Made by a program: the position numbers and the translations under genes
From: Brachionus koreanus
Taxonomy: Eukaryota > Rotifera > Eurotatoria > Ploima > Brachionidae
DNA: 23,927 bases
Assembly: GCA_016987375.1 (NCBI GenBank)
Contig: PJRA01000309.1
Location: 151,166 to 175,092, forward strand
Direction: 5' to 3'
Shown: piece by piece, positions 1 through 9,430 of the stretch
How positions within the stretch are numbered: position 1 is the stretch's first letter
How the letters are laid out: every line of letters starts with the position of its first letter
The notes under the pieces: model-generated
Told to the model about the DNA's origin: nothing
The model's database searches: none
The model's input: the letters and a program-made list of their open reading frames with translations, nothing else

Positions 1-664
1 AAATCATAATTCTATTGAAAAATAAATTCTTTACATCAGAAAAAAAATAAGAACTTAATATCATCTTTATTTTTGAGATATCCGTTTTTAATTTTTGTCC
101 ATTTACTTATGCATCACCCGTTAGTTTATATTTTGAAGACTAGTAAACAATAGCTTTTTTTGTATCGATATATTAATAATTTTTTTGACTCATTCTAATC
201 CTATGCATAAAAAATTTTATTAAATAATTAAAAAAATTTATCACATATTATGCGTCAATCAATTTGATAATCAGCCATTTTCAAATAGCCAACATCATCT
301 TGTTATGAATAAGACCCCAATTTGTAACTTCTTCTTGCTGATTTTTTGAATTTTATTTTTTTCAAAAATTTAAGATAAATTTTAATATTAATAGTTAGAT
401 AAATATTTTTATATTCAAAAATTTTATTCTCTATTCTTTAGGTTATTTTTACATGAAATTTTTTCATTTAACTTTAAATTCTAGTTTTTATTATCTTTTA
501 AATTTTTTTTTGCAATATCCCTATTCAAAAATTTTAAAAACCGGCTAGTTTAGCTGTCCAAAAACTTTCAAACACACCAAAAGCCACTTAGCATAAAGCC
601 CTATTTCCTTTGTTTTATGTTCTAAGTCACAACCATTAATCACTCATCTCTTTGATTTTAATAG
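1..664 (+). other. AT-rich non-coding stretch, probably an intron of SPAG17
   Basis: No frame here reads as protein. The DNA is A/T homopolymer-rich and ends in TTTGATTTTAATAG, a plausible acceptor just before the first recognisable SPAG17 codons. The 5' part of SPAG17, about a third of the gene judged from the animal family length, should lie to the left of the window. An alternative acceptor is the AG at 691-692, which would shorten the exon by 28 nt. Confidence 0.55.
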
Positions 665-1865
665 AATTCTAAAGCAAATTTAAAACATTTAGTACAATCG
701 GTTCATTTTCCGGACACGTACGACCTGAATGCCAAAAATGAGGCACTCAATGATCTCAATCAACCAAAAACAATAGACGAAATACTAGAATTGATAAACA
801 AAACACGTAAGCGTGACCTGACCGATTGGGTATATGCAGAGCACTACGATCCCAAGACTCTGGTTCAAATACTTCAGCAAACAAGCTACACTCATCCATA
901 TGTGGACTCGTACTACAATAGACGAGACGATTCTCTAATGCTTATATTTTCCAATCCGTACGACGAAACCACACTGTCAAATCACGAAGACTGGGTGATT
1001 AAGCTTCATTCTAATGTTGGATTCAGAAATTATCTTGAAAAAATCTATGACATGATTGTCGATTGGACCAGGGATGAGGAAGCAAAGTACCAGGCAAGTT
1101 TAGTTGCCAATGAGGTAGACAAGTTCTGGATGCAATCTATTGAGAGCATTCCTAAAGAAAGTGCTTCTAGATCAACATCGCCCAAAGAAAAAAAAAGAAC
1201 TCCTTCACCCAAAGAAAAAAAAAAATCGCTCGCTAATCAAACCATAGCCACTAGTCCGACTGTTGCAGACCCGGACTACATAAACACAAATTTTGTTTCG
1301 CATAATTCTCTCAAAGCGTGGAAAATTGAACAAGACAAGCTTGCTGAAGCATCGGGTAAAATACCAAAGCCCAAATCGCCCAGAGCTAAATCAGGCTCAA
1401 AGTCTAAATCAAAATCACCAGAGACCAAAAAGGAACCAGCCAAGCGCAAAACAAGCAAGAGTCCGAGAAGTCGCGAGGGCTCGGCCAAAAGCAAAAAGAC
1501 ATCTCCTCAACGTGACTCTAAAACTAGTAGTGACAAGCCACCAAGTCCTAAAATTCAAAAGGCCAATCAACCATTTATTGGCTATCAAATTGGAAACAAT
1601 ATGGTTTATGTTAAATCTCATTTAAGTCACATGTTTCCTTACAATGGTGCTTTAATAAAAACAGAACGAGTCAATTTAAAGACTGAGTCTAATTTATTTG
1701 TGACAAGTTCAGTCATAAAAGATGGAAATACTTATTCGATTCACATAGTCGATCCTGTAGATAATGATGATGCAAACAAAGAAAATAAATCTAGCTATTC
1801 TTGTTTTACTTCTGTATTCAAAGATGGTCTATCACTTTCTGTAACAACTCCCATTTCTTATCAAG
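665..1865 (+). CDS. SPAG17: SPAG17 exon a: conserved helical block plus KSPK/SR-rich linker
   Basis: The open frame can be read back from 791 to 665 with no stop. An internal TTG at 791 is not a true start. The first ~150 residues are the conserved SPAG17 block, with EHYDPKTLVQILQ, DSYYNRRDDSL and LHSNVGFRNYLE. From about nt 1150 to 1560 the protein becomes a basic low-complexity linker full of SPK, SPR and SKS tripeptides, probably disordered and a likely target of proline-directed kinases. A conserved-looking beta segment (FIGYQIGNNMVYVKSHLS and on) closes the exon. The donor is CAAG/GTAAAA at 1866, phase 1. Smaller frames on both strands at 1276-1625 are shadows of this exon. Confidence 0.82.
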
Positions 1866-4800
1866 GTAAAATAAAATTTAATTTTAGTTAAAAAAAAAAA
1901 TTAAAAAAAAAATTAATTTGATTTTTGATTATTTTATATTCAGTTGAAATATTAAAAATCATGGTTTGTTTGACGTTGAAAATATTTCTGAATGTAATTT
2001 AATTTAAAAAAAAATTTTCGAGCATGATCATCAAAATTTGATCATAAACTTCAATTTGTCTAATAAAATTAAAAAACAAGTTCTCCTCATTTTGATTTAG
2101 AGTTTTTGAAATTTAAAATTTTATTTGTTTTTGTTAAGATAAAAGATGTGTAAAAATTGAAGAAGCTCCAACGGCGCCAACTCCGACCCAATTACAGGCC
2201 CAGCAGCAAGTTCAACAAGTTGAAGAGCCAAAAACAGCTAAAAAAGGTCAAAAAAAGAGCAAAAAAGAAACAACACCAGAGCCGGTAATATTTAGCTTTT
2301 TTTTATCATTGAAGTTTATTCCATTTTTTAATTCAGAAGAAAGAGGAAAAAAAACCGGAGGAAATAGCTCCTCCGCCAGAAGTGGTATGGCTTTTACGCT
2401 CATTTTAGATTCCCATTCATCTACACATTTAATTTAAACACTTTTCCCCCAACTTAGCTGAACACATGCTTCACCACTCTTGACACAAACAAATTTTCAC
2501 TTACATTTTTTTTTATTTTAGGTGGAAATAAAGGAAGAGGCCCCAAAAATATCAGTTTTACCATGGACTCAATTGAATGTATCTGCACCAAATGGTCTTA
2601 GTTGCACTTTTTTGCCAGAGACATACTCTGGTGTAGCTCCAATCGAGGACAATCAGCCGCATAAATTAGTTGTTAGACAAAAATATAGTCAAAAATGCAC
2701 GAATGAAGCAGGCGAACATTTCAAAAATTTTAATCAAAAAATTCTTGGAGAAAAATCTCGACTAATAAAAAGTGATGGCACTGTGATTAAGTTAAATGTA
2801 GATGATACTTTTGAAGTGTTGTATCCGAATGGAACTATTTATCGAAAAGTAATTGAAACAGTAGAAGAAAGTGACTTTGAAACATTGGAAATTCATGAAA
2901 ACAAAAGTAAACCTAAAAAAAAAGATACACTAAAGAGTGATGAGATACCTGTTCCACATGTAGAAACTCATACTATTATTAAATATTTGGTCACAACTCC
3001 GTCTGGCAATGAATACCTCATAAACAAAGATGATAACAATTCGTTTAAATTAGAAAAATTTTATCGAAATATAAAATCGACCGATAGTCAAACAAATGAA
3101 GTTTTGATTACCAGAGAGGACAACTTAAGAGTTGTAAATAGACCTGATGGTTCAAGTTTAGTTGATTTTAGTGATGGCACGAGAATTACATCATTTTATT
3201 TAGAAAATGAAGAACATACGAAAGAAAAATATGTCAAAATTGAATGTCCAGGATATGCTACTACTATTTTCAATACAAAAACAAGTGAATGCACCTTGGC
3301 CATTGGAAATAGTGGAACAATTGTTTGCTGTGACCCATCTAAGGTTAATTATAGTGTTATGCATGGTAATGGTGAAACATTAGATGTAAATAGGGATTCA
3401 AGTGTTTATTTAACAATCAAAAATGGAACTCAAGTGGTTAAAAATAAATTCTGCTTTAGACAAGATTCAGATGTCATTTTGGAACATGAGGACGAAATGG
3501 GAAATAAATTTAAAGTGAACAAAAATGGAAAGAATTCTATTTATAGTGTTAATTCTAAATGTGAACCTAAACCAGTTAAAGTATACAACAAACACTCACC
3601 AAGGTTTTTTATTATTCACAAGGATTCAAGTGGAACTGAGTTGCTTCGGTCTGAAGATGTTAGTGAATATTTGACTGATGTCGAAGTTGACCCAATGACT
3701 GCTATTATTAGAGATAATGTACAAGGATATCCGAATATTATGGGCACAACCGTTCTTAGACCTTTGAGAAGTAAATATTTCTCATTATTTTTAAAAATAT
3801 CATATTTTTTAAAATATTTGAAATATAAGAATAGAAAAAAATGGCAAAGTAAAATTTTTGATCAAATTTAATTTTTCAAAAATGATCAAAACATTTTAAA
3901 TGCGCAATTAAATTTCAATCATTTTTCAAAAGTCAATAAATAAAGCTTTGAAATAGGACAAAAATCAAAAATCTGCGATGAAATCTAATTGTGCATTTAA
4001 AATATTTTGATCATTTTTGAAAAATGAAATTTGATCTTTACTTTGCCGAAAAAAATATTCTATTATTTATTTCAAATCTAATGCTTTAAATAATTTAATT
4101 ATTAGGTCTTGACTAGATCAGGTTGTAATGAAGACTTAGTTTTTTGTTTTCTGCCACATGACTACCAAAAGCTTAAAAAAATGTTAAATCAATTAACTTT
4201 ATTATAAATTTTAGTGAGTCTTAGCAAAAAAAAAGAATTTTTAGTTAACGAAATAACCAACTTTTCTAAATTTGATCTTGAAATCTACTAAATTAAAGTT
4301 AAGAATTATTAGCTTATTGCTCAAAATTTTATACTGCAGCGAAGCTTCATCAATATCATCTCTGAGGCACAGTTAGAATTGCTTCCAACTTGAAGCAAAA
4401 CATATTTGGTTAATTTTGTCCAAGTATGTTCAAACATACAATATAAATTTTAAATTACAAGTATAAAATATTTAAATTAAATTAAATATAAATATTTTTC
4501 TAAACCATATGGGTTGGTGAAAAATTTTTAAAATGAAAAACTAAATAAAATCTAACAAATTAATCGATATTTAGTTATTTGTGAGAAATAATACACTCAT
4601 TTGATTACTTAATGTGAAAAATATATTTCTAATATATTTATGCGTTTACCATCAACTCTACTCATTTTAAGAATAAAAATTTTAAAAAGTTATTTCTAAA
4701 TAAAATTGTGAAATTAATTTTTTTTCGTAAATTAAAATCGAAAAAAAGGAAAAAGTAAAATCATAAATAATATAAATTACTGGTTGCTCAAAAAATTTAT

Positions 4801-7186
4801 TTCAACTTAAAACATCAAAATTATTTAGTCAAATATTTTTTTATTTACTTTTCTTTTTTTGGAAATTGTTAGACAATATTGATTGACTGCCAGAGCTATT
4901 ATGTGATAGTAATGAAAATGTTTCAAGTAAATCCAACAACTACATTTACTGATTGCCCAGTTGTCTTTATTAAAGTCAAAAATTTTTATTTTTTGATCTT
5001 GCCGTAGTCTTTCAAAATAAAATCACTGTTAATCAATTCTTAGTTTTCTTTTTGTATTTTTTGACATGAAAATTAGACTAGCATTTTTACCGAACTTTTT
5101 CAATAACGATTTGTTAGATTGTATAAAATTGGATACTATTTTTCATGTTTCTCCTGAAGCTTTACATGTACGATGTTTTTTTCTAATTTAATTTTGACTG
5201 ATAAATAATTTTTTGAATCTTTTAATAATTCTTAACATAAAACCAAGTTTTTTAATTAAAAAATAAGTAAGCAATTAACTATTAAAATAAAAAAAAAAAC
5301 TTGATTAATTGTTTTCATTTTTTTAGCAATAAATAAAAATATTGACAATAGAATAAATTTTGGAATAAACATGCAATAAAATGCCAAAATTTTGAAGATG
5401 GATTTTTAGGCTAAAATAAAATGATTTATTCTTTAAGCCAAAAATAACTTTAAATTAAATAAATTGAGAATAAGAGATATTTTTTTAAATAATTTTTTTC
5501 TAAAAATCAATAAATAAATAATTTTAGTCTAAATTAAAAGAAGAAATTAAATTTTTTAAAATTAGATTGTCTAACTGATGAATGGATAGGTGACTATGAC
5601 GAAAAAGAAATAATTCCTCCAGGACTTAGAACGCGTAATTTAAATACGTTTCCGCCAAATCCCGATGTGAAAGTCAATGGTCCAAGTTTTGGAACGAATG
5701 CTGGCCGAAGTCTGGCTGTAGATTTAAATCAAAATAGACGGGTCAAAAACCCGCCGATTACAATAGCCAAGCGAATGGAATACAGACAGTTAATTGAGTA
5801 TCAAAAGCTGAGTGAGCCTACTAAAACAAAACTGATTAATGGACTAAAGTAAATTTTTTGAAAAAATTTTTTCAAAAAAAAATTGTTAATGTAAAAACTA
5901 TATTTAGAAACTATATGATTTACATTGCTCAAAGAGCCGAAAATCATCGTTTACTGCTCACTTATGACCCAAAAAGCGAAGCTGATAAAATTTCGTTGTC
6001 GAAAATTGTGCAAATTAGCCGATCTGACCATTTGCTTAATGCCGATGTTACTCAAATGTACAAAAAAGCATTGTCAAAAAACAATTTTGAAAACATCGGC
6101 AAAGATCTTAAAGGCTTGAACAAATTATTGACTAAGCCGAAGTTAAGCGATAAGCAAAACAAACTCGAAAAAGAACTAGAAAAAGAAAAGCTAAATAGAC
6201 AAGCTTGGCAAATGAGTTTTGTTCCAGCTTATTTTAGCAGTGAATGGGGACAACATTTTTTAAATAGACTAGCAAATAAAGAAAATTCATTTTTCAAGAC
6301 ATTGTCTGAGAATGATTTTATTCAAGAGTCAAAAGAATCAAATGAAGAGTCGGCCGAAGAGTTCAAACAGAGCAAAGAAGAGGCCAAAGAACAAATAAAA
6401 AATTACTATCCAGCCATGTCATATTTAGAGACTGAATTTTCTAGTGAGAAAAAAACGACTACTAATAATGGTTCTGCACCTTTTCAGCGATACCAACCCC
6501 AATTTAAATTCACAGACAAATTGGACGCTAAAAAATTGCCTAGTTCCATAAAAACTGGCAGACCCAACGCAGTACCAAATTCTCTATTTCTTTCCAATGA
6601 AGAGCCTGCTAGACGCAAAGTTAATAATTCAATTTTAAATGCGTCACATTTAAACGGAAGATCGCTCGACAAGCGTCGAGGCCTGGAAATTTATCCAAAA
6701 GAAATTAAATTTGGAATCTTAAGAGAAGGGTTTACATATGTGTGCGACTTTGAATTGATTAATGTTGGCATTGATGCATGTAGATTTAAGATTAAACAAC
6801 CTCCACCGGATACAGGCATAAAAGTAATGTTTAAACCGGGACCGATTGCTGCTGGCATGAGCCGCGACCTTAATATTGTCTTATTGGCCATTTTTACTCT
6901 TTCGGAGGAGAACATATCCGAACAAGTTTATCCAAAAGTTAGAAATTTAGTGCATGAATTAGAAATAACTACAGAAACGGATGTACTGAGAGTGCCTATT
7001 CAAGCTGAAATTGCCAGTATTGAGGAATTTCGTAATATGTTTAGAGGAAATTTGGATGCTGGTAAGGAAAAAAATGTGAGAATTTTATCTGTTCGACCTG
7101 GTAATACCAAACAAGTTCTGACTAAACCACTAAATTTGAAAAATAATAATATTGACGAAGAGAAGAAAATGAGCCAAATGAGTTGA
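665..7186 (+). CDS. SPAG17: SPAG17/PF6, central-pair C1a projection scaffold, C-terminal 1,401 codons (5'-partial)
   Basis: Six exons join in frame: 665-1865, 2139-2284, 2337-2384, 2522-3770, 5566-5848 and 5908-7186, in total 4,206 nt or 1,401 residues plus TGA. Intron phases are 1, 0, 0, 1 and 2, and each matches its partner exon. The family is recognised from the block LHSNVGFRNYLE in the first exon and, near the C-terminus, from the run with RFKIKQPPPDTG followed by GPIAAGM, both typical of animal SPAG17. In the family this very large protein (about 2,200 residues in human) is the scaffold of the C1a projection on the ciliary central pair, needed for normal beating. The middle is charged and disordered, followed by beta-rich DGT/PDGS-type repeats and an ASH-like C-terminal domain. 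The N-terminus is outside the window. Family assignment is strong; exact splice sites are inferred by eye. Confidence 0.88.
2139..2384 (+). CDS. SPAG17: SPAG17 exons b and c: short Gln/Lys/Glu-rich linker exons
   Basis: Exon b (2139-2284) follows TTTTTGTTAAG. It takes up the phase-1 codon from exon a and reads as an Ala/Thr/Pro/Gln-rich stretch ending KKETTPEP. Exon c (2337-2384, 48 nt) follows TTTAATTCAG and reads KKEEKKPEEIAPPPEV, then donor GTATGG. Intron b-c is 52 nt and the next is 137 nt. Both exons are low in complexity, so homology could not identify them. They are supported by splice motifs, phase continuity and a clear drop in A/T-run content against the flanking introns. Confidence 0.68.
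2522..3770 (+). CDS. SPAG17: SPAG17 exon d: beta-rich DGT/PDGS-repeat region
   Basis: The exon begins at a phase-0 GTG (Val) straight after TTTATTTTAG, so this is not a start codon. It opens with VLPWTQLNVSAPNGL and then runs through alternating short strands with turns such as SDGTVIKL, YPNGTIYRK, RPDGSSL and FSDGTRI, the pattern of the conserved central/C-terminal part of SPAG17. It ends TVLRPLR plus one base at donor AGAA/GTAAAT (3771). The reading frame happens to continue without stop to 3871, adding 33 residues of intron-coded sequence that runs into a fold-back element. A gene predictor could wrongly end the gene there. Confidence 0.85.
3771..5565 (+). other. 1,795-nt SPAG17 intron carrying a fold-back element
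   Basis: Donor GTAAATATTT at 3771 and acceptor TTAAAATTAG at 5564-5565. Splicing completes codon A/AT and restores the SPAG17 frame, so no internal exon is needed. It is far longer than the other introns seen here. The first 300 bp hold an inverted-repeat element (3842-4048). Further in are short open stretches that look less random than the surrounding A/T runs: about 4106-4200, and an ATG frame of 41 codons at 5066-5191 ending in the stop TAA. I cannot assign either to a gene. Confidence 0.7.
3842..4048. mobile_element. Fold-back MITE-like element, arms about 75-80 bp
   Basis: The left arm (from GGCAAAGTAAA at 3843) and the reverse complement of the right arm (ending CTTTGCC at 4047) match over about 75 bp. 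They share the 20-mer ATTTTTCAAAAATGATCAAA. There are a few substitutions and one 6-nt gap. The loop is about 56 bp (3921-3976). Both ends abut a run of seven A (3835-3841 and 4049-4055), which could be a target-site duplication but is low in complexity. Weaker pairing extends outward to about 3817 and 4076. There is no coding capacity. The superfamily cannot be named from this alone. Confidence 0.7.
5566..5848 (+). CDS. SPAG17: SPAG17 exon e
   Basis: After acceptor ATTAG the exon supplies two bases of the split codon and reads CLTDEWIGDYDEKEIIPPGL and onward, then FPPNPDV, and ends INGLK at donor AAA/GTAAAT (5849), phase 2. The open frame without splicing stops at once with TAA (5850-5852), so the 59-nt intron 5849-5907 is required to reach the last exon. 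The ATG at 5667 lies inside the exon and is not a start. Confidence 0.8.
5908..7186 (+). CDS. SPAG17: SPAG17 last exon with C-terminal ASH-like domain
   Basis: Acceptor TATATTTAG at 5907, then NYMIYIAQRAENHRLL in frame with the previous exon. Glu/Lys-rich coiled or disordered sequence fills about 6120-6420. The segment from about 6685 to 7020 is the C-terminal domain of SPAG17: IYPKEIKFGILREG, then FELINVGIDACRF, IKQPPPDTG, GPIAAGMSRDLNI and VPIQAEI. These alternating strands with a conserved NVG turn resemble ASH/MSP-like folds common in ciliary proteins. The stop is TGA at 7184-7186. The open frame upstream of 5908 (from 5858) is intron sequence. Confidence 0.87.
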
Positions 7187-7272
7187 AAAAAATTTCCTAT
7201 TTAAGTTTTTATTTTCTTATAATTCTTTTTTTTAACATTTTTAAATCATAAAATTTTTTTAACTTGGTTGAA

Positions 7273-7278
7273 AATAAA
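7273..7278 (+). promoter_or_regulatory. Candidate poly(A) signal of SPAG17
   Basis: AATAAA 87 nt after the SPAG17 stop, the first canonical hexamer on this strand after the gene. In such A/T-rich DNA the hexamer alone is weak evidence; the position is what supports it. Confidence 0.5.
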
Positions 7279-7369
7279 ATATGTAATTCAAAAACAAATA
7301 TAAATTTTGCTATTTAACCATATTTAATAGAAAATATTGATTTCAGATAATGACTTTTATGATTTATAA

Positions 7370-7927
7370 CTGGTGGCCAAAAATCATTTTCCTAAAATTT
7401 ATTTAGAAAATAAATGATTATCCAAATATGATATAAAAGTGAAATTTAGAGGATTTAAAGCATTCTTTTTTCTAGTTTCTAAAATTCATATTTTTTCTGA
7501 AACTTATTTTGAAAATTTATCACTCTGGCCTTTTAATTGACCTCTTGCTACGACCGATGTTGTCCTCATATGACACCATTAATGTGTTGCTAATTTAATA
7601 AACCATTTTATAGAGAATTTTTTTCTGATTAAAATGACCTATTGAATGTTTTTATCAGTCTAGTTTTCAAGAAGATATGACTTAAAAACAGTAACAAAAT
7701 TCTTTCAAAATCTAATAAACTTCGGTCTTTTATGTTTTTTTTGAATAACTTTTGATCTCTAAAAGGTATTATCATCAATTTTTTGTACACATATAAAATT
7801 AAATATGAACTTTTAAATAAACATCTTAATGTAATGAAATCTTTATTTTAAGTTTTAATTTTAAGCCTTTTTAAAGTATTAATGCTAATTTTTCTTAATA
7901 GCTAATAATTCCATTTTTGGCCACCTG
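7370..7927. mobile_element. 558-bp non-autonomous DNA transposon with 15-bp terminal inverted repeats
   Basis: CTGGTGGCCAAAAAT at 7370-7384 is repeated inverted at 7913-7927, whose reverse complement is CAGGTGGCCAAAAAT: 14 of 15 positions match. Ends of the form CAGGTGGCC followed by an A run are of the Tc1/mariner kind. The interior has no long open frame. A TA target duplication is not visible at the edges, so the exact ends or superfamily may differ. A similar motif (TTTGGCCAAAAAA) sits at about 7960, just outside the right end. Confidence 0.6.
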
Positions 7928-8029
7928 AAATTTTCTAAGACAATCTAACAAAAACAATTTGGCCAAAAAATTTAAAAAAACATGATTTTTTTATTTTATA
8001 CAAACTAAAGCTATATTGAGCAATTCTCT

Positions 8030-8873
8030 TTGAAAATTTTTGTTCATTTTACTAAAATATCTAAAACACTATCTTTGATAATTTTGGAAAAACCTACAAA
8101 AAATTTCAAAAATATTTTTAAATTTTATGAATTTTTAAATTTAAAGTTTTTATCAAGTTTATTTGTTACATTTGTTACATTCAGAATTATGAGTCTACTA
8201 AAGCCCTGTATCAATGATACTACATTTTTAATAATTAGATAAACGAGTTCAATAAAAAAATGGTTAGTGAAAAAAGGCATATTTTACTGTTATTGGATAA
8301 TGCTTCAAGTCATAAAGTAGCAGGTGAATATTCAAATACATTTTTTGCCGCCTATTACAACATCAGCTTTACAGCTTATGGATGCAGGGATTATTAAATC
8401 ACTAAAAACTCATCAAAAAAATAGCCTAGTTAAAAATTTATTAAATAAATTAGAATTAGAAAATAAGCTAGTCTTTCTTAAAATAAAAAAAGCGATAATA
8501 ATGGTTCAATCATTTTGATTTGTCTAGCTTATTGCTTTATCCATTGCAAACATTTTAAAAATGTTCCAAAAATTATACCAAAATCTTCAAACTATGCTGA
8601 TATCATGGCTAGGAATGAGTTAACATCAAATAGAGAAAATTTTAACTTGTTTCGTTTTGCATATGAAGAAAGAACTTAACTGTAAATAATGAAGATGAAG
8701 ATGGAATTAGTGTTAATAATGAAAATGATATTGACATTGCTGATGTAAATCACGTTCAACCTAAAGAAGTTATATACAGTTTAGAAGCCTTAAATACATA
8801 TATTTCAAATTCTAAACATTTAGAAATAAAAGATTTAGAAATTTTAAATAAATTTTTTTTCAAAACCACTTAA
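8030..8873 (+). pseudogene. Decayed pogo/Tigger-type DDE transposase
   Basis: Three frames together read as the C-terminal half of a pogo/Tigger (jerky-like) transposase. Frame 1 has LSLIILEKPTKNFKNI (about 8069), like the family's LVIGKSKNPRCFKN block, and then EFNKKMVSEKRHILLLLDN (8245-8301), which holds the second catalytic Asp at 8296. Another frame continues HFLPPITTSALQLMDAGIIK (8339-8398), matching the PPNTTS..QPMDQGII block with the third catalytic Asp at 8381. The tail (8691-8873) is an acidic stretch followed by EVIYSLEALNTYI, the usual C-terminal helix. At least two frameshifts and several stops, including TAG where the family usually has Trp (8236-8238), show it is dead. The N-terminal DNA-binding half was not found. 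Confidence 0.72.
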
Positions 8874-8982
8874 AATTTTTGAGATTTATCAACTTGATTT
8901 GATTTTTAAATTGGTTTGATTTGTTTAGTGTGGTTAAATTGGATATTAAAATGAATGTTCAAATTAGAATTTTGTTTTAAAT

Positions 8983-8988
8983 TTTATT
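8983..8988 (-). promoter_or_regulatory. Candidate poly(A) signal for the minus-strand LRR gene
   Basis: TTTATT on the plus strand is AATAAA on the minus strand. It lies 65 nt beyond the final stop at 9053 and about 440 nt beyond the internal TGA at 9431. Its place suggests the transcript includes the sequence after the internal stop. Confidence 0.4.
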
Positions 8989-9052
8989 TTAAATTTAAAC
9001 TTGTTTTAAATATATTCATGCATTTGAAGATGCAAAAAATTGATCAGTATGG

Positions 9053-9430
9053 TCACAGCCTGGAAGTAAAGTCATTGAATTCATAGCAATCTGGAGAAGA
9101 CATGCTATCACTAAAATGGTCTTTATGTATAATTCTGAGAGCTTGAACATCAAAGCCAAAATATTTGTACATTTTTTCAAAATATTTGAAGACCTCTCGA
9201 AATTGTTCATTTCTGTAAACAAACATAGTTCTTTCAAATTCTTGACTTGAAAATTTTAAATTTAAAACATCTTCATCAGCAATATTTTCATTGCCACATA
9301 AGAACAAAATTTTCAATTTTTTCATATGTAAAAATATTTTTGGATGAAGATTTTTTAATTTGTTTGAATTTAAAGATAAAAATTCAATTTTTCTTTGATT
9401 AATAAAACTGTGATAATTCAAATATTCTAT
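9053..9430 (-). pseudogene. Continuation of the LRR frame after the internal TGA
   Basis: Immediately after the TGA the same frame stays open for 125 more codons to TAG at 9053-9055. It begins IEYLNYHSFINQRKIEFLSL and carries one complete and one partial leucine-rich repeat (FLSLNSNKLKNLHPKIF, then LKILFLCGNENI), followed by a non-repeat, aromatic- and charge-rich C-terminus. Leucine periodicity is undisturbed across the stop, so the two parts were once, or still are, one protein of about 757 residues. It could be a recent nonsense mutation, a sequencing error, or a translated extension by readthrough. Confidence 0.6.

Noticed and set aside
1276..1625. Overlapping frames on both strands inside SPAG17 exon a
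   Set aside because: They are shadows of the KSPK-rich coding frame; repetitive composition keeps the other frames open.
4106..4200. Extra SPAG17 exon after TTAATTATTAG
   Set aside because: In the phase set by exon d it gives Ser-Leu-Asp-stop; the open frame there is in another phase.
5858..5907. Translation of the last SPAG17 ORF from 5858
   Set aside because: This is the tail of a 59-nt intron; codon phase requires the exon to start at 5908.
6484..6915. Two minus-strand frames in the last SPAG17 exon
   Set aside because: They lie opposite the conserved ASH-like domain and have no splice or start context of their own.
9016..9237. Minus-strand 73-codon ORF below the LRR gene
   Set aside because: It overlaps the LRR continuation in a different frame and has no repeat pattern.
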